Shown one piece after another: positions 16,081-24,571 of a stretch of DNA of 64,000 nt (position 1 is its first letter; each line of letters starts with the position of its first letter). The notes below the pieces were generated by a model. The model was given only the letters and a program-made list of their open reading frames with translations. It did not search any database and was not told where the DNA came from. The stretch comes from CAWAYR01 sp050250955. Its GTDB lineage: Bacteria > Acidobacteriota > Vicinamibacteria > Vicinamibacterales > UBA2999. The stretch covers positions 62,001-126,000 of the forward strand of contig JBFWNR010000005.1 of the NCBI GenBank assembly GCA_050250955.1. The letters are read 5' to 3'. The translations under genes and the position numbers were made by a program.

Positions 16081-17411
16081 TCCGGCCTGCCGTGCGCACC
16101 GGCCTGGCGATCAGCGCCGCGCTGCTGGCGACGGCCATCGCGACGCGGGCCGCCGGCCAGGCACCGGTGCCGTTCCCCGGCCTGCTCGACGAGCACCCGG
16201 CGATCGACTACGCCAGACGGCCCACCACCGATCCGGTGGCCCGCCTGAACGCCGCGTTGCGCGACGGTTCGACCACGCTGACCCACGAACCGGGTCTCGG
16301 CTACCTGCGCGCGGTGCTCGCGGCCCTCGAGGTGCCGGCCGAGTCCCAGGTGCTGGTGTTCTCCAAGAGCGGCATCCAGCGGGCGTTCACCGGCCCGGAC
16401 AATCCCCGCGCCCTCTACTTCAACCCCCGGGTGGCGGTCGGCTACATCGCCGGCGCGCCGGCGCTGGAGTTCGCCGCGCACGACCCGCAGCAGGGCACGG
16501 TCTTCTACACCCTCGACCAGGGCGCCACCGCCACGCCGGCGTTCGTCCGCGGCAGCACCTGCCTCACCTGCCACGTCTCGGCGAGCACGCTGGACGTGCC
16601 GGGTCCGATCGATCGCAGCAACCGCGTCGGCCCGGATGGCGGCCTGCTGCAGCGGGCCGGTCCGTCGATCACGGTGGATCACCGCACGCCGCACACCGAA
16701 CGGTGGGGCGGCTGGTTCGTCACCAGCAGCATCGCCACGCCGCCCTACCAGGTGCTCGGCCACCTCGGCAATCTCACCGTCACCGACTATCGCGGCGGCG
16801 ACGACGCGACGATCGTCTCGAACCACGCCCTCATCCGCTGGCTCGAGCGTGGGCCATCACGACGCGACTACCTGTCCGAGGTCAGCGACCTGTCGTCGCT
16901 GCTCGTCTTCGACCACCAGATGCACGCCGTGAACCTGCTGACGCGCCTCAACTGGGACTGGCGCGTCGCCGTGGCCGAGCAGCGCGCCGACGTCGACGAC
17001 GCGGCGATTGGCGCCCGGCTCGACGAGGTGGCCGACTACTTCGTCTTCGTGGACGAAGCGGCGCCGGTGGTGGAGGTGACGCCGCGTCCCGGCTGGGCCG
17101 AACGGGTGCGGGCGTTCGCCCCGTCGGACCCCCGCGGGCGTTCGCTCGCCGACCTGGATCTGACCACCCGGCTGATGCGCTACCCGGTCAGCTACATGGT
17201 CTACACCGAGGCGTTCGACGCCCTGCCGGCGCCGGTGAAGGACGCCGTCTACCGCCGGATCTTCGCCCGCCTCGCCGGCACCGATCGCTCGCCGCGGCTG
17301 GCCCACCTGCGGACGCCCGAGGCCCGAGCCGCGGCCGAGATCCTGCGCGCCACGAAGACCGACCTGCCGGCCGATCTGCGGCGGTCGCCGGCCCCCGGCG
17401 ACGCACGGTGA
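16077..17411 (+). CDS. Secreted mono-haem c-type protein of unknown function
   Basis: The 444-aa product has a signal peptide (about residues 1-28, ending RAAGQAP) and a single CxxCH site (CLTCH, about residues 162-166) in a domain otherwise unlike classical cytochromes; the rest contains AAHDPQQGTVFYTLDQG and WGGWFVTSS motifs. It resembles a family of uncharacterised periplasmic haem proteins found in Acidobacteriota and Planctomycetota. TAGGAT is 7 nt before the ATG, implying a leaderless transcript. The next gene starts inside its stop codon. Confidence 0.7.
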   Translation: MIRPAVRTGLAISAALLATAIATRAAGQAPVPFPGLLDEHPAIDYARRPTTDPVARLNAALRDGSTTLTHEPGLGYLRAVLAALEVPAESQVLVFSKSGIQRAFTGPDNPRALYFNPRVAVGYIAGAPALEFAAHDPQQGTVFYTLDQGATATPAFVRGSTCLTCHVSASTLDVPGPIDRSNRVGPDGGLLQRAGPSITVDHRTPHTERWGGWFVTSSIATPPYQVLGHLGNLTVTDYRGGDDATIVSNHALIRWLERGPSRRDYLSEVSDLSSLLVFDHQMHAVNLLTRLNWDWRVAVAEQRADVDDAAIGARLDEVADYFVFVDEAAPVVEVTPRPGWAERVRAFAPSDPRGRSLADLDLTTRLMRYPVSYMVYTEAFDALPAPVKDAVYRRIFARLAGTDRSPRLAHLRTPEARAAAEILRATKTDLPADLRRSPAPGDAR

Positions 17412-18130
17412 GCGGGGGCGCAGCCGTGGCGGGTCCGGTGCGCTTCTGTCGCGTGGCGGCGTGGGTCGCGCTGGGCGGGGCCGTCGTCTCCGGACCGCTC
17501 GCCGTCTGGCTGGTCCAGATGCTGCGGCCCCAGCCACCGTGGCGCGACGCGCAGACATTCGCGGCGGCCTATCACCCGCTGCAGACCGTGCCGTACGTCG
17601 CCGGGTTTGCGCTGGTCGGCGGGCTCGTCGCGCTGGTGGCCGGACTGCATGCGCTGGCACCGCCGCCGCTGCGGGCCCGGACCACCGCGGCCACGGCGAG
17701 TGCGGCGGCGTTTGCTGCGCTCATCGTCGCCAACTACGCGCTCCAGACGACGATGGTGCCGGCGCTGGTCGCTGCCGCCGAGCCGCCGGCCGTGGCGTTG
17801 GCCGGCTGGATCACGATGGTCAACCCGCAGGGCCTCGGCTGGGCCCTCGAGATGTGGGGCTACGCCGTCCTGGGCGGCGCGACGTGGCTCGTCGCCCCGG
17901 TCTTCGCGGGCGGTGACGTCGTGGCGACGTGGACGCGCCGGCTGTTTGCGGCCAACGGGCCCTTCAGCATCGTCGGCGGGGTCGCCACCGCCGCCTGGCC
18001 GGGATGGGTGCTCAGCACGCCCGGACTGATGGCGTTCGCCCTCTGGAACGTCCTGGTCGTGGCGATGCTGGCCCTGGCGGCCACGTCGTTGGGCAGGACT
18101 GGCGACGCCGCGCGCCACGGGTCGTCGTGA
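17408..18130 (+). CDS. Polytopic membrane protein of unknown function
   Basis: The 240-aa product has about six hydrophobic segments (AAWVALGGAVVSGPLAVWLV, VAGFALVGGLVALVAGLHAL, ASAAAFAALIVANYAL and three more). The overall pattern resembles DUF4386-like integral membrane proteins, but I cannot confirm that. The GTG start at 17408 overlaps the stop of the haem-protein gene by 4 nt, so the pair is probably cotranslated. Confidence 0.6.
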   Translation: MSGGAAVAGPVRFCRVAAWVALGGAVVSGPLAVWLVQMLRPQPPWRDAQTFAAAYHPLQTVPYVAGFALVGGLVALVAGLHALAPPPLRARTTAATASAAAFAALIVANYALQTTMVPALVAAAEPPAVALAGWITMVNPQGLGWALEMWGYAVLGGATWLVAPVFAGGDVVATWTRRLFAANGPFSIVGGVATAAWPGWVLSTPGLMAFALWNVLVVAMLALAATSLGRTGDAARHGSS

Positions 18131-18173
18131 TCGGCGCGCGTCTCGGGCTCGATGGCCGGGCGTCGCCGCATGG

Positions 18174-18179
18174 GATAAT
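18174..18179 (+). promoter_or_regulatory. -10 box (GATAAT) 9 nt before ansB
   Basis: Spacing to the ATG at 18189 suggests a leaderless transcript. Confidence 0.4.
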
Positions 18180-18188
18180 CCGCGTCGC

Positions 18189-19277
18189 ATGACGTCCGTG
18201 CCGCCGCGTGCCGTGATCCTCGTCGCCGCCGCGCTCGCCGTGGCGGTGCCCGTCGCGGCGCAGCCCGCCGCACCCGCGTTGCCGCTGGTGTGGGTGCTGG
18301 CCACCGGCGGCACCATCTCGGGCAAGGGCGCCACCTCCACGAGCCTTGCCGACTACAGGTCCGGGGCGCTCCGCGGCGAGGAGCTGGTGGCGGCGGTGCC
18401 CGAGATCGCCCAGGTGGCCCGGATCCGCGTCGAGCAGATCGCCAACCTGAGCAGCACCGACATCACCACCGCGCACTGGCTGACGCTGGCGACACGGATC
18501 AACGCCATCTACGCCGCCGACCCGTCGGTGGCCGGCGTCGTCGTGACGCACGGCACCAACACCATCGAGGAGACGGCGTACTTCCTCAACCTCACCGTGC
18601 GGGACGCCCGGCCGGTGGTCGTCGTCGGCTCGATGCGCCCGGCCTCGGCGATCAGCGCCGACGGCCCGCTCAACCTGCTCAACGCCGTGCGCACCGCGGC
18701 GTCGCCCGAGGCGGTGGGGAAGGGCACGCTGGTCGTGCTCAACGACGAGATCAACGCCGCCCGCGACGTCACCAAGACCAACACCTACCGCGTCGAGACC
18801 TTCAAGTCGGGCGAACTGGGCCTGCTCGGCTACGTCGACGCCGATCGCGTGGCGTTCTACCGGGCGTCGCTCAAGCGCCACACCACCCGCTCGGAGTTCG
18901 ACGTCGGTGGGCTCACCGCGCTGCCGGTCGTCGACATCCTCTACTCCTACGTGGAGCCGAGTCCGGCGATGGCGCGGGCGCTCCTCGCCGGCGGCGTCCG
19001 GGGCATCGTCGTCGCCGGGACCGGCGCCGGCCTGATGTCGACGCGGGAGCGCGAGGTGTTCGCGACGCTGGCGGCGGCGCCGGCGGCGTCCCGGCCGGTC
19101 GTCGTCCGCTCGAACCGCACCGGCAACGGGCGGGTGCTGCCGCAGGCCGAGACCGACGCGATGGGCATGGTGCCGGCCGACAACCTGTCGCCGCAGAAGG
19201 CCCGCGTCCTGCTGATGCTGGCGCTGACCCGCACCGGCGACCTCGCCGAGATCCGCCGCATCTTCACCGAGTACTGA
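18189..19277 (+). CDS. ansB: Periplasmic L-asparaginase (type II)
   Basis: Hydrolyses asparagine to aspartate and ammonia. The 362-aa product has a signal peptide (about residues 1-24, ending VPVAAQ) and the type II motifs: LATGGTISG with the first catalytic threonine, SSTDITT, and VVTHGTNTIEETAYFL with the second catalytic Thr and the Lys/Asp environment, followed by VGSMRPASAISADGP. The C-terminal NRTGNGRV loop is also present. The signal sequence separates it from cytoplasmic type I enzymes. No transporter gene is adjacent. Confidence 0.94.
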   Translation: MTSVPPRAVILVAAALAVAVPVAAQPAAPALPLVWVLATGGTISGKGATSTSLADYRSGALRGEELVAAVPEIAQVARIRVEQIANLSSTDITTAHWLTLATRINAIYAADPSVAGVVVTHGTNTIEETAYFLNLTVRDARPVVVVGSMRPASAISADGPLNLLNAVRTAASPEAVGKGTLVVLNDEINAARDVTKTNTYRVETFKSGELGLLGYVDADRVAFYRASLKRHTTRSEFDVGGLTALPVVDILYSYVEPSPAMARALLAGGVRGIVVAGTGAGLMSTREREVFATLAAAPAASRPVVVRSNRTGNGRVLPQAETDAMGMVPADNLSPQKARVLLMLALTRTGDLAEIRRIFTEY

Positions 19278-19308
19278 CCCGGTTCTATACTCGGATCGCG
19301 ACCCGGCC

Positions 19309-19668
19309 GTGCCCATCGAGTCCTCTGACATCCTGCCCGGCATCTACGCCGGCTTCGTGTCAATCGTCCTGTTCCTGCTGGTGACGGCGGTGTTCGTCGG
19401 GGCCGAGACCACCGCCCAGGGGACGCTGCTGGCCAGCGCGCTCGGCTCCGGCGGGCTGGGCTTCTACAGCGTCAGCCGGGCGCTGGCTACGCCGCTGCGC
19501 GGCGCGCTCCAGTACACGCGGCCGTGGCTGTGGTTCACGGCGTTCGCCGCCGTCGGGCTCTACGACGGGCGCTACCAGCCGCTGGTGGCCTCGGTCGTGC
19601 TCACCGTGGCGATGGCGGCCTGCCACTTCGCCGGCGGCGCGGTGGCCTGGTGGCGCCACCGTGGCTGA
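19309..19668 (+). CDS. Small membrane protein of unknown function
   Basis: The 119-aa product has about four hydrophobic segments (AGFVSIVLFLLVTAVFVGA, ALGSGGLGFYSVSRAL, WLWFTAFAAVGLY, VVLTVAMAACHFAGGAV). TATACT at 19286-19291 sits 17 nt before the GTG start. It lies between asparaginase and a hydrolase gene and belongs to no family I recognise. Confidence 0.6.
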   Translation: MPIESSDILPGIYAGFVSIVLFLLVTAVFVGAETTAQGTLLASALGSGGLGFYSVSRALATPLRGALQYTRPWLWFTAFAAVGLYDGRYQPLVASVVLTVAMAACHFAGGAVAWWRHRG

Positions 19669-19689
19669 CGGTTCAAGGAGGATGCCCTG

Positions 19690-20400
19690 ATGGGCCGCCG
19701 CACGCTGCACCAGCGACTCGACGACCTGCCGGTCCGGATGGAGCAGCACGAGCTGCTGGTCGGCTCGCGCTTCCTGACCTACGGCGTCCTGGTGCCCAAG
19801 ACGCCGGTGCCGCCCGCCGGCTACCCGATGATCGTCGCGCTGCACTACGGCACGCCCGAAGATCCCGGCCTGTCGCCCTACTTCGGGCTCGGCTACGTCG
19901 GCCAGCTGGTGCTGCCGGCGCTCCAGGATCTGAACGCGGTCGTCATCGCCCCCGACGCCCCGGAGGCGAGCTGGGCGCATCCGGGCTCGGTGGAGGCAGT
20001 GCTCGCGGTGGTCGCCGACGTGAAGACGCGGGTGCGGATCGACGGGCGGCGGACGCTGGTCACCGGCTTCAGCATGGGCGGCGGCGGCGCCTGGTTCTTC
20101 GCCCAGACCCATCCCGAGCTGTTCCGCGCCGCCATCCCGATGGCGGCCGCGCCGCGCCGTCCGGACGACGACCCCGCGGTGCCACCGGCGCCGCTGAAGA
20201 TGCCGGTCTACGCCATCCACAGTCGCGCCGACGCCACCGTGCCGTTCACACGCGTCGAGAGCGGCGCGCAGGCGCTGAGCGCGCAGGGCGGCGACGTCAC
20301 CCTGCGCCTCCTCGACGACGTCGCCCACCACATGATCCCTGGCTACGTCGACGCGCTCCACGAGGCGATGCCCTGGGTGCTGAGGATCTGGGCGCGCTGA
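19690..20400 (+). CDS. Alpha/beta hydrolase (PHB-depolymerase / phospholipase-carboxylesterase type)
   Basis: The 236-aa product has no signal peptide and carries the nucleophile elbow GFSMGGGGAW (Ser about residue 121), a downstream YAIHSRADATVPF (acid residue) and a late DDVAHHMIPGY (catalytic His). This matches dienelactone-hydrolase/esterase-like alpha/beta hydrolases. An AAGGAGG site at 19675-19681 favours the ATG at 19690, because the nearer ATG at 19682 meets a stop after two codons. Confidence 0.78.
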   Translation: MGRRTLHQRLDDLPVRMEQHELLVGSRFLTYGVLVPKTPVPPAGYPMIVALHYGTPEDPGLSPYFGLGYVGQLVLPALQDLNAVVIAPDAPEASWAHPGSVEAVLAVVADVKTRVRIDGRRTLVTGFSMGGGGAWFFAQTHPELFRAAIPMAAAPRRPDDDPAVPPAPLKMPVYAIHSRADATVPFTRVESGAQALSAQGGDVTLRLLDDVAHHMIPGYVDALHEAMPWVLRIWAR

Positions 20401-20445
20401 GCGCGCCCGCCGTCGGCGACGCCCGCCCGTCGCCCGAGGACTGGA

Positions 20446-21858
20446 ATGACACCCGAGGAGTTCCGCAAGCACGGCCATGCCGTCGTCGACTGGATCGCCG
20501 ACTACCGCGCCCGCGTCGAACAGCATCCGGTGATGTCGCAGGCCGAGCCCGGGCAGGTGCGGGCCAGCCTGCCCGCCCACCCGCCCGAGGACGCCGAGCC
20601 GTTCGCGGCGATCCTGAAGGACCTGGACGCCGTGGTGCTGCCGGGGCTCACGCACTGGCAGCACCCGCGCTTCTTCGGCTACTTCCCCTGCAACGGCACG
20701 CTCGGCAGCGTGCTCGGCGACTACGTCAGCACCGGCCTGGGCGTCCTCGGCCTGGCGTGGCAGTCGAGCCCGGCGCTGAGCGAAGTCGAGGAAGTGACCA
20801 CCGGCTGGCTGCGCCAGATGGTCGGCCTGTCCGACGCCTGGCACGGCGTCATCCAGGACACCGCCTCGACCAGCACCCTGGTCGCGCTCATCTCGGCCCG
20901 CGAGCGCCGCACCGGCTACGCCCTGGCGCACGGCGGCCTGCAGGCCGAGCCGCGGCCGCTGGTGGTCTACACGTCGGCCCACGCCCACAGCTCGGTGGAC
21001 AAGGCGGCGCAGCTCGCCGGCTTCGGCAAGGACAACATCCGCCACGTCGCCACCGACGCCCGCCACGCGATGCGCGCCGACGCGCTGGCGGCGGCGATTG
21101 CCGGGGACGCCGCCGCCGGCCGGGTGCCGTGTGCCGTCGTCGCCACCACCGGCACGACCACGACCACCGCCCTCGACCCGGTCGCCGAGATCGCCCGCGT
21201 CGTCGCCGACACCGGCATCTGGCTGCACGTCGACGCGGCCATGGCCGGCTCGGCGATGGTTCTGCCCGAGTGCCGCTGGATGTGGGAGGGCATCGAGGCC
21301 GCCGATTCGCTGGTGCTCAACCCGCACAAGTGGCTCGGCGCCGCCTTCGATTGCTCGGTGTACTACGTGCGCGACCCCCAGCACCTGGTGCGGGTGATGT
21401 CCACCAATCCCAGCTACCTGCAGACGGCGGCCGACGGCGTGGTCACCAACTACCGCGACTGGGGCATCCCGCTCGGCCGACGGTTCCGCGCCCTCAAGCT
21501 GTGGTTCCTCATCCGCGAGCAGGGCGTGCGCGGCCTCCAGGCCAGGCTGCGCCGCGATCTGGACAACGCCCGCTGGCTCGACGGGCAGATCGCGGCGACG
21601 CCCGGGTGGCGGGTGCTGGCGCCGGTACCGCTGCAGACCCTGTGCGTCCGCCACGAGCCGCCGGGCCTGGCCGGCGAGGCACTGGATCGCCACACGCGGT
21701 CGTGGTGTGATCGCCTGAACCGGTCCGGCGCGACGTATCTGACGCCGGCGCTGCTCGACGGCCGCTGGATGGTGCGGGTGTCGGTCGGCGCCGAGGCGAC
21801 CGAGCGGCGGCACGTCGAGGCGCTCTGGACCGCGATGCAGCACGAGGTGCGCCTATGA
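20446..21858 (+). CDS. Group II PLP-dependent amino acid decarboxylase
   Basis: The 470-aa product is an aromatic-L-amino-acid/glutamate-type decarboxylase: N-terminal FRKHGHAVVDWIADY, substrate-side HWQHPRFFGYFP, TTGTTTTTALDP, HVDAAMAGSAM (PLP-ring aspartate) and NPHKWLGAAFDCS, whose lysine binds PLP. The family decarboxylates aromatic amino acids, glutamate or related substrates, and substrate cannot be read from the sequence. It is the first gene of a three-gene operon; its stop overlaps the transaminase ATG by 4 nt, so the amine it makes is probably the substrate of the next enzyme. Confidence 0.88.
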   Translation: MTPEEFRKHGHAVVDWIADYRARVEQHPVMSQAEPGQVRASLPAHPPEDAEPFAAILKDLDAVVLPGLTHWQHPRFFGYFPCNGTLGSVLGDYVSTGLGVLGLAWQSSPALSEVEEVTTGWLRQMVGLSDAWHGVIQDTASTSTLVALISARERRTGYALAHGGLQAEPRPLVVYTSAHAHSSVDKAAQLAGFGKDNIRHVATDARHAMRADALAAAIAGDAAAGRVPCAVVATTGTTTTTALDPVAEIARVVADTGIWLHVDAAMAGSAMVLPECRWMWEGIEAADSLVLNPHKWLGAAFDCSVYYVRDPQHLVRVMSTNPSYLQTAADGVVTNYRDWGIPLGRRFRALKLWFLIREQGVRGLQARLRRDLDNARWLDGQIAATPGWRVLAPVPLQTLCVRHEPPGLAGEALDRHTRSWCDRLNRSGATYLTPALLDGRWMVRVSVGAEATERRHVEALWTAMQHEVRL

Positions 21859-23147
21859 CCCCCATGACCAAGACTTCAGCGGCGCCGGCCGTCGCCACCG
21901 CCCGCGCCACCCACGTCGCCCGCGGCGTCGCCGAGACGCACCCGATCGTCGTCGCCCGTGCCGAGGGCAGCCGGGTGTGGGACAGCGAGGGCCGCGAGTA
22001 CCTGGACTTCATCGGCGGCATCGGCGTGCTGAACACCGGACACCGGCACCCGCGCGTGGTCGCCGCGGTCCAGCGTCAGCTCGAGACCCTGACCCACATG
22101 TGCTTCCAGGTGGCCGGCTACGACGGCTACGTGGCGCTGGCCGCGCGACTGAACGCGCTGGTCGCCGGCGGGCCCCACAAGACGCTGCTGCTCACCACCG
22201 GGGTCGAGGCGACCGAGAACGCCGTCAAGATCGCCCGCGCCGCCACCAACCGCCCCGGCGTCATCGCCTTCCACGGCGGTTTCCACGGTCGCACTCTGCT
22301 CGGCCTGGCGCTCACCGCGTCGAGTACCGGCTACCGCCAGAACTTCGGCCCGTTCGCGCCGGAGGTCTACCACACGCCGTTCCCCTACGAGTACCGCGGC
22401 GTGTCGAGTGCCCAGGCGCTGGCTGCCCTGCACTACCTGTTCGACTCGCGGATCGCGCCGGCGCAGGTGGCGGCGATCATCGTCGAACCGCAGCTCGGCG
22501 AGGGCGGTTTCGTGCCGGCGCCGGTCGAGTTCCTGCGCGAGCTGCGGCGGCTGTGCACGGCGCACGGCATCGTGCTGGTCGTCGACGAGATCCAGACCGG
22601 CTTCGGGCGAACCGCGAAGATGTTCGCCTACGAGCACTACGGCATCGAGCCCGATCTGGTCACGATGGCCAAGAGCCTCGGCGGCGGCCTGCCGCTGTCG
22701 GCCGTGGTCGGCAAGGCCGCGATCATGGACGCGCCGGCCGTGGGCGGGCTGGGCGGCACCTACGCCGGCAACCCGCTCGCCTGCGCCGCGGCGCTCGCCG
22801 TTCTCGACGTCTTCGAGGAGGAGCGCGTCCTGGAGCAGGCGGCCCGCCAGGCCGAAACGACGCGGACCGCGCTGCAGGCCCTCAGCGCCCGCCACCCGCA
22901 GATCGGCGACGTCCGCGGCCTGGGCGCGATGCAGGCGGTGGAGATCGTGCAGCCGGCCGACGGTGCCCCCGACGCCGCCGCCGCGCAGCGTGTGGTCGAC
23001 CTCGCCCGGGATCGCGGCCTGCTGCTGCTCAAGTCGGGTACCTACAAGAACGTGATTCGCCTGCTGCCGCCGCTCACCACCCCGCCCGCCGACCTGCAGC
23101 GCGGCCTCGACGTGCTGGCCGGTGCCTGTGCCGAGGTGTTCGCATGA
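21855..23147 (+). CDS. gabT: Class III aminotransferase, probable 4-aminobutyrate transaminase
   Basis: Removes the amino group of an omega-amine (such as GABA) to give a semialdehyde. The 430-aa product has the class III marks: DFIGGIGVLNTGHRHP, VDEIQTGFGRTAKMFAYEH (PLP-ring Asp) and MAKSLGGGLPLSAVVG with the Schiff-base lysine, followed by GTYAGNPLACAAALAVLDV. It overlaps both neighbours by 4 nt. The assignment to GABA rests on pairing with a decarboxylase upstream and a succinate-semialdehyde-type dehydrogenase downstream; another omega-amine is possible. Confidence 0.88.
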   Translation: MTPMTKTSAAPAVATARATHVARGVAETHPIVVARAEGSRVWDSEGREYLDFIGGIGVLNTGHRHPRVVAAVQRQLETLTHMCFQVAGYDGYVALAARLNALVAGGPHKTLLLTTGVEATENAVKIARAATNRPGVIAFHGGFHGRTLLGLALTASSTGYRQNFGPFAPEVYHTPFPYEYRGVSSAQALAALHYLFDSRIAPAQVAAIIVEPQLGEGGFVPAPVEFLRELRRLCTAHGIVLVVDEIQTGFGRTAKMFAYEHYGIEPDLVTMAKSLGGGLPLSAVVGKAAIMDAPAVGGLGGTYAGNPLACAAALAVLDVFEEERVLEQAARQAETTRTALQALSARHPQIGDVRGLGAMQAVEIVQPADGAPDAAAAQRVVDLARDRGLLLLKSGTYKNVIRLLPPLTTPPADLQRGLDVLAGACAEVFA

Positions 23148-24523
23148 GCCCGACCTTCGACGTCCAGAACCCCGCCACCGGCAGCCGCGTCGACAGCGTG
23201 GCCAATGCCGGCGTGCCCGAAGCCCGCGCCGCCGCGGCGCGCAGCATCGCCGCCTTTCCCGGCTGGCGCGACCGCACCGCTTACGAGCGATCGCGGATCC
23301 TGCGCGCGTGGTTCGACGCCATCCTGCGCGACGAGGATCGCCTCGCCCGCTCGATGACCGAGGAGATGGGCAAGCCGATCAGCGAATCGCGCGGCGAGGT
23401 GAAGTACGCCGCGGCGTTCGTCGAGTGGTACGCCGAAGAGGCCAAGCGCGTCTACGGCGAGACGGTGCCGAGCCAGGTGGCGCACAAGCGTCTGCTGGTG
23501 CGCCCGCAGCCGGTCGGGCCGGTCTACGCCGTGACGCCGTGGAACTTTCCGGCGGCGATGGTGACCCGCAAGGCGGCGCCGGCGCTGGCCGCCGGCTGCA
23601 CGGTGGTCCTGAAGCCGGCCGAGCAGTCGCCGCTCACCGCCCTGCGGCTGGAGGAACTGTGGCGCGACGCCGGTGGCCCGCCCGACGTGTTCCAGGTGCT
23701 CACCACCGCCGACCCGGCCGCGGTGTCGAGCGTGTTCTTCGACGAGCCGGCGATCCGCAAGCTCACCTTCACCGGCAGCACCGAGGTCGGCATCCTGCTG
23801 GCGGCGCAGGCGGCCAGGACCGTCAAGCGCGTGTCGCTCGAACTGGGCGGCCACGCGCCGTTCCTGGTCTTCGACGACGCCGACCTCGACGCCGCGGTGC
23901 GCGAGGTGGTGGCCTCGAAGTTCCGCAACACCGGGCAGACCTGCGTGTGCGCCAATCGCATCTACGTCCAGGCCGGGATCCACGACGCCTTCGCCGACGC
24001 CCTCGGCGCCGCGGTGCGGACGCTCAGGGTCGGCGACCCGCTCGACGCCGCCACGCAGGTCGGGCCGCTGGTCGATCGGGCCGGCCTCGACAAGGTCCGT
24101 GGCCACGTCGAGGACGCCGTCGCCAAGGGCGCCCGCCCGGTGGTCGGCGGCCAGCCGCGCCAGGGCCTGTTCTTCGATCCGACGGTGCTGGTCGACGTCG
24201 CCGCCGGGATGCGCATCCTGGAGGAGGAGACGTTCGGCCCGGTGGCGCCGCTGGTGCGCTTCACCACCGAAGCCGACGCGGTGGCCCACGCCAACGGCAC
24301 GCCCTTCGGGCTGGCGGCCTACCTGTGGACCCGCGACCTCAGCCGTGCCTTCCGCGTCTCGGAGGCGCTGGACTTCGGCATCGTCGGCGTCAACGACGGC
24401 GTCCCCTCGACTCCACAGGCGCCGTTCGGGGGCGTCAAGGCCTCCGGGCTCGGCCGCGAGGGCGGAAAGTGGGGCATCGAGGAGTTCCTCGACCTCAAAT
24501 ACGTCTCGATCGCGCTGGGCTGA
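23144..24523 (+). CDS. gabD: NAD(P)-dependent succinate-semialdehyde dehydrogenase
   Basis: Oxidises the semialdehyde made by GabT to an acid (succinate in a GABA shunt). The 459-aa product is a complete aldehyde dehydrogenase: VTPWNFPAAMVTRKAAPALAAG, KPAEQSPLTAL, FTGSTEVG, LELGGHAPFLV (general base Glu) and NTGQTCVCANRIYV (catalytic Cys), which is the GabD variant of the motif. The frame is open far upstream, but the ATG overlapping the gabT stop gives the correct N-terminus (MSPTFDVQNPATG). Last gene of the decarboxylase-gabT-gabD operon. Confidence 0.92.
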   Translation: MSPTFDVQNPATGSRVDSVANAGVPEARAAAARSIAAFPGWRDRTAYERSRILRAWFDAILRDEDRLARSMTEEMGKPISESRGEVKYAAAFVEWYAEEAKRVYGETVPSQVAHKRLLVRPQPVGPVYAVTPWNFPAAMVTRKAAPALAAGCTVVLKPAEQSPLTALRLEELWRDAGGPPDVFQVLTTADPAAVSSVFFDEPAIRKLTFTGSTEVGILLAAQAARTVKRVSLELGGHAPFLVFDDADLDAAVREVVASKFRNTGQTCVCANRIYVQAGIHDAFADALGAAVRTLRVGDPLDAATQVGPLVDRAGLDKVRGHVEDAVAKGARPVVGGQPRQGLFFDPTVLVDVAAGMRILEEETFGPVAPLVRFTTEADAVAHANGTPFGLAAYLWTRDLSRAFRVSEALDFGIVGVNDGVPSTPQAPFGGVKASGLGREGGKWGIEEFLDLKYVSIALG

Positions 24524-24541
24524 GCGCGCCGCGGACCCCGG

Positions 24542-24547
24542 TATACT
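24542..24547 (+). promoter_or_regulatory. -10 box (TATACT) upstream of the DUF3500 gene
   Basis: It lies 24 nt before the ATG at 24572, and an AGGGAGGA ribosome-binding site follows it, so this gene has a short conventional leader. Confidence 0.45.
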
Positions 24548-24571
24548 GCCCGGGTCATCCAGGGAGGACCG

